Positions 43,503-47,221 of a DNA stretch of 47,221 nucleotides are shown here, in pieces. A model generated the notes under the pieces. That model was not told the DNA's origin, did not search any database, and saw only the letters and a program-made list of their open reading frames with translations. Source of the stretch: Thalassovita sp. GTDB taxonomy: Bacteria > Bacteroidota > Bacteroidia > Cytophagales > Flammeovirgaceae. Position 1 is the first letter of the stretch. Every line of letters starts with the position of its first letter. Both the position numbers and the translations under genes were made by a program. Where the stretch lies: NCBI GenBank assembly GCA_002729595.1, contig PBYL01000106.1:1-47221 (forward strand), read 5' to 3'.

Positions 43503-44645
43503 ATGCATCTGAATATTAAATATATAAGTGGAAAAATTGCAGGAGCTTTGCTCATATTATCTGCTGTAGTGGCTTGTCATCCACAAAAAGAAGTAAAAGG
43601 AATATCTCAAAAAAAGGATAAAAAAGTAGCACTCACCAAAGTTGCCAGTTTGCATCCAGAAAGGCAAGTGGTTTTACCCGGTGAGCTTAAACCTTGGAAC
43701 CGTGTAGATATTACAGCCAAAGTGAGAGGTTATGTAGGAAATGTGAATGTAGACAGAGGCACAAAAGTTAAAAAAGGGCAGGTACTGGCAGTACTCGAAG
43801 CACCTGAAGTAGTTGCCGCTTTGGGTAATGCCAAAGCCAATGTTTCTGCCGCAGAATCTCGCTTAATAGAAACCAAAGCAAAATACAATGCGAGCAAACT
43901 CACTTACTCTAGAATGTATGAAACTAGCCAAACAGAAGGTGCAGTTTCTAAAAACGAGTTAGACTTAGCCAATTCTAAAATGATGGCAGATAGTGCTTTA
44001 ACCAGTTCAGCCCAAGGAGCTTTGGAAGCGGCGGCAGCTCAATTAGCTTCACAACAACAATTAGTAGATTATTTAACCATAAAAGCGCCTTTTGATGGAG
44101 TAATTATCGATAGAAATATTAGCCCGGGAGCTTTGGTTGGGCCAGCTAATAATGGAGGTCTTCCGGTGTTTGTGTTGGAAGATCAGCAAAAACTGCGTTT
44201 AACATTGGCTATTCCAGAAACCATGGCTAATTCGATTCCAGAAAATGGCAAAGCTACTTTTTCTGTTACTGCCGATCCAGGAACTGAGTTTGAGGCTGTA
44301 TATGCCAGAAGTGCGAACAGCTTGCAAGAAGTGAATCGATCTATGCTTACAGAATTTGATGTAGATAATAGTGATGGAAGATTAAAAGCAGGAATGTATG
44401 CCGATGTGAGTTTGCCAATAAGTAGAAGTGAGTCAACACTATTTGTGCCAACAAGTTCGGTGGTAACTTCTTCTGAAGGAGTGTATGTGATAAGGGTAAA
44501 AGGTGAAGTGGCAGATTGGGTAAATGTAAAAAAAGGGAGCTTGTTAGACAGTTTGGTAGAGATTTTCGGACCAATAAAAGAGGGTGATTTTATTGTAAAA
44601 AATGCAGATCCCGAATTAAGAGACGGGATGTCTGTAAGTGATTAG
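43503..44645 (+). CDS. RND efflux periplasmic adaptor (membrane fusion protein)
   Basis: 380 residues. The leader AGALLILSAVVAC has a lipobox with Cys at about residue 25. The two half-lipoyl motifs are VRGYVGNVNVDRGTKVKKGQ (about 72-91) and the later YLTIKAPFDGVIIDRNISPG, with an alpha-helical hairpin between them. The beta-barrel and membrane-proximal domains follow (LKAGMYADVSLPI). It bridges the inner-membrane pump and TolC. It starts 18 bp after the RND gene, as the third gene of the operon. Confidence 0.93.
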   Translation: MHLNIKYISGKIAGALLILSAVVACHPQKEVKGISQKKDKKVALTKVASLHPERQVVLPGELKPWNRVDITAKVRGYVGNVNVDRGTKVKKGQVLAVLEAPEVVAALGNAKANVSAAESRLIETKAKYNASKLTYSRMYETSQTEGAVSKNELDLANSKMMADSALTSSAQGALEAAAAQLASQQQLVDYLTIKAPFDGVIIDRNISPGALVGPANNGGLPVFVLEDQQKLRLTLAIPETMANSIPENGKATFSVTADPGTEFEAVYARSANSLQEVNRSMLTEFDVDNSDGRLKAGMYADVSLPISRSESTLFVPTSSVVTSSEGVYVIRVKGEVADWVNVKKGSLLDSLVEIFGPIKEGDFIVKNADPELRDGMSVSD

Positions 44646-44932
44646 AATTATTTTGAATAGTTGCTATAAATCATGTTAACTAGCTGATTCAGAAAATTGG
44701 GGGCTTATTAGGATTGTAAAATGAATTTTAAGTCTTCAATTTTCATTTATAAAGAGCGATGGCGTTATATAATCAATTAACTCTATTGTATATACAACAA
44801 TATTGAAAGTTTGAGTGTCTGACTATCCGAGTTACTAAAATTAAAATGTTTCTAACATCATAATTAGACAAACTATTAAACAATCAGCTAATGCTATATA
44901 GATGATGTTGCCTGACAGATAACTATATTTTC

Positions 44933-45313
44933 ATGATTACGACATTAATTTTACTAAACACTTGCCACTGGGCTGCCGACTACACACACTTAAGCACAAA
45001 ATGGATGTATTGTGCTAAAAAATTTGGAAGACCTTTTTTACCAATTGCTGCACATGCTGGCGTACATACCTTATTATTTTTTATTACCGTATGGCTTTTA
45101 CATGATTTTGAAATGGGATTGATTGCCGCTGCTATTCAATGGCCAACCCATTTTGCTATTGATGTTTGGAAAGGAAAAATGAATGACTGGTTTCCAGAAT
45201 TACAAGATCCGGCAAACAAATTTCATTGGTGGGTATTTGGTGCAGATCAATACATGCATCAGATGGTGATTATTATTACTGCTTACTTAGTTTGTAATAA
45301 TGCCCAAATTTGA
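44933..45313 (+). CDS. DUF3307-like integral membrane protein
   Basis: 126 residues. The start TLILLNTCHWAADYTHLSTKWM and later AAHAGVHTLLFFITVWLL resemble DUF3307 proteins, with conserved His and Asp residues near membrane segments. HFAIDVWKG and WWVFGADQYMHQMVIIITAYLV complete it. There are about three to four hydrophobic segments. No function is known for the family. The 287 bp upstream show no gene or clear hairpin. Confidence 0.75.
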   Translation: MITTLILLNTCHWAADYTHLSTKWMYCAKKFGRPFLPIAAHAGVHTLLFFITVWLLHDFEMGLIAAAIQWPTHFAIDVWKGKMNDWFPELQDPANKFHWWVFGADQYMHQMVIIITAYLVCNNAQI

Positions 45314-45385
45314 GGTTTTTGAAGTTTTTATTGTGCCAAAGCTCAGCTTGTTCTAGTTTTAGCACAACATAAATTAACCTTAACT

Positions 45386-46039
45386 ATGGAAGAAAAAAAA
45401 ATGGATATGGACTTACTGGGCAAACAATTGAGATGCCCAGAAGGAGAAACCGGAAAAGAAGTAGCCAAGAGAATGAATACATCTAATCAAGATATGATTG
45501 AAAATTGTATTCAGGCTTTAGAGATAAAAGATGATGACAATATTCTGGAATTGGGCCCTGGAAATGGTTTGCATGTAAATGAGCTTTTAGACTTAGCTAA
45601 TAATATTTCCTTCACCGGACTAGATATTTCAGAAGGAATGGTGGAAGAAGCAAAAAATCTGGTGACTTCAGAAAAGACAGCTTTTCAGCATTTTGATGGT
45701 ACAAATATTCCTTTTGAGGCAAACAGTTTCGATAAAATCTTTACTGTAAACACCATTTACTTTTGGGAACAACCAGAAAAATATGCGGCTGAGATTAAAA
45801 GAGTGCTTAAACCAAAAGGCATTTTTACCATCGCTTTTGCAGATAGCAGTTTCATGAAAGACTTGCCCTTTATCGCTCAAGGTTTTGAGTTGTATGATGA
45901 AGAAAAAGCAAGCACATTATTTAAGAGCGTAGATTTGGATATTGTTACCGTATCTCATAAATCAGACATTGCCATAAGTAAAACTGGTGATAAGGTAAAC
46001 AGGAAATATCTAGTTTTCCAGATTGCTAAACCAGAATAA
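45386..46039 (+). CDS. Class I SAM-dependent methyltransferase
   Basis: 217 residues. The SAM-binding motif I is ILELGPGNGLHVNELL (about 54-69). The acidic residue of motif II is in FTGLDISEGMVEEA, and FDKIFTVNTIYFWEQPEKYAAEIKRVLKPKGIFTIAF is typical of the UbiE/Methyltransf_11 group. Substrate is not evident. It is cytosolic. It starts 72 bp after the DUF3307-like gene and is convergent with the helicase gene, which ends 16 bp away. Confidence 0.9.
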   Translation: MEEKKMDMDLLGKQLRCPEGETGKEVAKRMNTSNQDMIENCIQALEIKDDDNILELGPGNGLHVNELLDLANNISFTGLDISEGMVEEAKNLVTSEKTAFQHFDGTNIPFEANSFDKIFTVNTIYFWEQPEKYAAEIKRVLKPKGIFTIAFADSSFMKDLPFIAQGFELYDEEKASTLFKSVDLDIVTVSHKSDIAISKTGDKVNRKYLVFQIAKPE

Positions 46040-46055
46040 TTCTTTCTGCAAAGTA

Positions 46056-47221
46056 TTACAACCAGTCAAGCTTGTCGAAGAAGGTACCCTCTTCTTTGTC
46101 AAGTTTTACTTTTTTGGAGTCAACCAAATACAGCTCGTGTTTAGCTCTGGTGAGCGCCACATATTTTAGATTCCGTTCTTGCCTTTTTTCCCACTCCATT
46201 TGTCCATCTCTGTAAAGCGGCAAAGTATCGTAACCCAATATAAACACTGTATCGTTTTCTAAGCCTTTCGCTTTGTGAATGGTAGAAAGTTTTACAGCAT
46301 CTTCGTTTCCAGAAATCAATCGCTGAATTTTTTTAAGCAATTCATCAATAGAATCTACATCCAGATGTTGGGCAGATTGCTTGCTAATCATTTGAATTTT
46401 GGATTCGAGCAATTGCCTTTCAGATTTTATAAAGAGTTCACGTTCTTCTTTATCGTCAATGTTTTTGGCATTCTTATCAATAAAGTAATGATTACGACTT
46501 CTCACATCATCCACAATACTCAAAACATCATCTTTCTTTAGTTCTTCTCTGGTAAAAATAAATCGAATACTATTGATGACTTCTTTAATATCGTCTTCGT
46601 GAACTTCTACACTAATGCCTCGATCAATCAACATAAAGAGCATTTCGAGCAAAGGATTTTTTACTCTGGAAATCACCAAATTTCCCGGTTTTACTTTCGA
46701 AACTGCCTCCTCGAAAGGAATTTTATAAATCTCTCCAGCCTTTGGTACAAAAGGATAAATATCTTCTCTAAAGTTTTGCGCAAGCTCAATCACATTGTCT
46801 GGACAGCGGAAACACTTAGACAAAGTAAGCTCAACTGTATTCGGAATTTCTCCCAACTTGTTGTAAGACTCTATATCTGCACCGGCAAAGCCATAAATCG
46901 ACTGCGAAGGATCGCCCACAGAAAGGATTCTGCCATCTTTTTTGAGGTATTTTAAAGCGCAAGCAATTTGAGAGTAAGATAAATCTTGGCACTCATCTAT
47001 AAACAATAAATCGAATGTTGTTTTTGGATATAAGCTAAAAGCAAACGGCAAAAAAAGCATATCGGTAAAATCGATAATCTGTTGGTTTTCTGCCATGCTA
47101 TTTCCTTTGTTTAAAAGGAATTTGTTAGCATCGTAGTAGTGCTCAAGCTCTTCTTCAAACTTTTTGGATTTGGTGTTTACATCTTCAAAAAGATTGAAAT
47201 GCAGCACCATTTCTTTAAAAT
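46056..47221 (-). CDS. UvrD/Rep-type superfamily 1 helicase, N-terminus outside window
   Basis: The frame stays open to the right edge, so this is at least 388 residues of C-terminal sequence; the internal Met at 47210 is not the start. Visible motifs are II (LLFIDECQDLS), III (ILSVGDPSQSIYGFAGAD), IV-like (LSKCFRCPDNVIELA), V (VKLSTIHKAKGLENDTVFIL) and VI (RNLKYVALTRAKHELYLV). Motif I (Walker A) must lie beyond the edge. The arrangement is that of UvrD/PcrA/Rep 3'-5' DNA helicases. It may act in repair or in replication of this replicon; PcrA-like helicases support several plasmids, but that is inference only. Confidence 0.9.
   Translation of the reverse strand, partial: FKEMVLHFNLFEDVNTKSKKFEEELEHYYDANKFLLNKGNSMAENQQIIDFTDMLFLPFAFSLYPKTTFDLLFIDECQDLSYSQIACALKYLKKDGRILSVGDPSQSIYGFAGADIESYNKLGEIPNTVELTLSKCFRCPDNVIELAQNFREDIYPFVPKAGEIYKIPFEEAVSKVKPGNLVISRVKNPLLEMLFMLIDRGISVEVHEDDIKEVINSIRFIFTREELKKDDVLSIVDDVRSRNHYFIDKNAKNIDDKEERELFIKSERQLLESKIQMISKQSAQHLDVDSIDELLKKIQRLISGNEDAVKLSTIHKAKGLENDTVFILGYDTLPLYRDGQMEWEKRQERNLKYVALTRAKHELYLVDSKKVKLDKEEGTFFDKLDWL

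Noticed and set aside
44854-44909. AACATCAT/ATGATGTT inverted repeat before the DUF3307-like gene
   Set aside because: Eight-base arms 40 bases apart in AT-rich DNA are likely by chance, and no promoter element or T-run is linked to them.

Overview
The window looks like part of a secondary replicon (large plasmid or chromid) of a marine Cytophagales-type member of the Bacteroidota. The DNA is AT-rich, most starts lack a clear Shine-Dalgarno sequence, and several promoters fit the Bacteroidota -7 element TAnnTTTG. Characteristic gene types are FtsX/MacB-like permeases, SPII lipoproteins, a sulfatase-rhamnosidase fusion, a GH16 enzyme and a large HEAT-repeat cytochrome c. No rRNA, tRNA, CRISPR array or intact insertion sequence was seen. 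Species cannot be fixed from the sequence alone.

Left end (1-5.5 kb), replication and partition. A probable replication initiator, cut by the window edge, reads leftward away from an approximately 0.9-kb array of 17-bp repeats (consensus CAGTACCTTATGGMTTA). I count 22 near-complete copies, nearly all in one orientation and mostly 21-23 bp apart, with degenerate copies keeping phase in several gaps. An AT-rich segment ends the array. A parA-parB operon with a strong terminator follows; a flavoprotein/Fur-family pair and a small lipoprotein gene lie between the array and parB.

5.8-16.9 kb, hydroxyproline and peptide catabolism. A divergent AraC regulator faces four genes that together make a complete trans-4-hydroxy-L-proline pathway: hydroxyproline epimerase, FAD oxidoreductase, DapA-family deaminase and alpha-ketoglutarate semialdehyde dehydrogenase. 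Downstream are an M1 metallopeptidase lipoprotein, a class V aminotransferase with a Tat-like leader and a MocR-type regulator. Use of collagen-like peptides is a reasonable inference.

16.9-25.7 kb holds a retropepsin-like protein, a TetR-ABC exporter operon with paired operators, a membrane-anchored class III nucleotidyl cyclase, a second TetR regulator, unrecognised lipoprotein and membrane genes, a GNAT acetyltransferase and a secreted protein of three near-identical 57-residue repeats. 25.8-36.6 kb holds an FtsX-type permease, a bimodular sulfatase/GH78 rhamnosidase (an ulvan-type activity), a GH16 lipoprotein and an 1139-residue beta-propeller/HEAT/cytochrome c lipoprotein. 36.7-44.6 kb holds a two-component system divergent from a TolC-RND-MFP efflux operon. 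The right end has a DUF3307 membrane protein, a methyltransferase and the C-terminal part of a UvrD-like helicase cut by the window edge.
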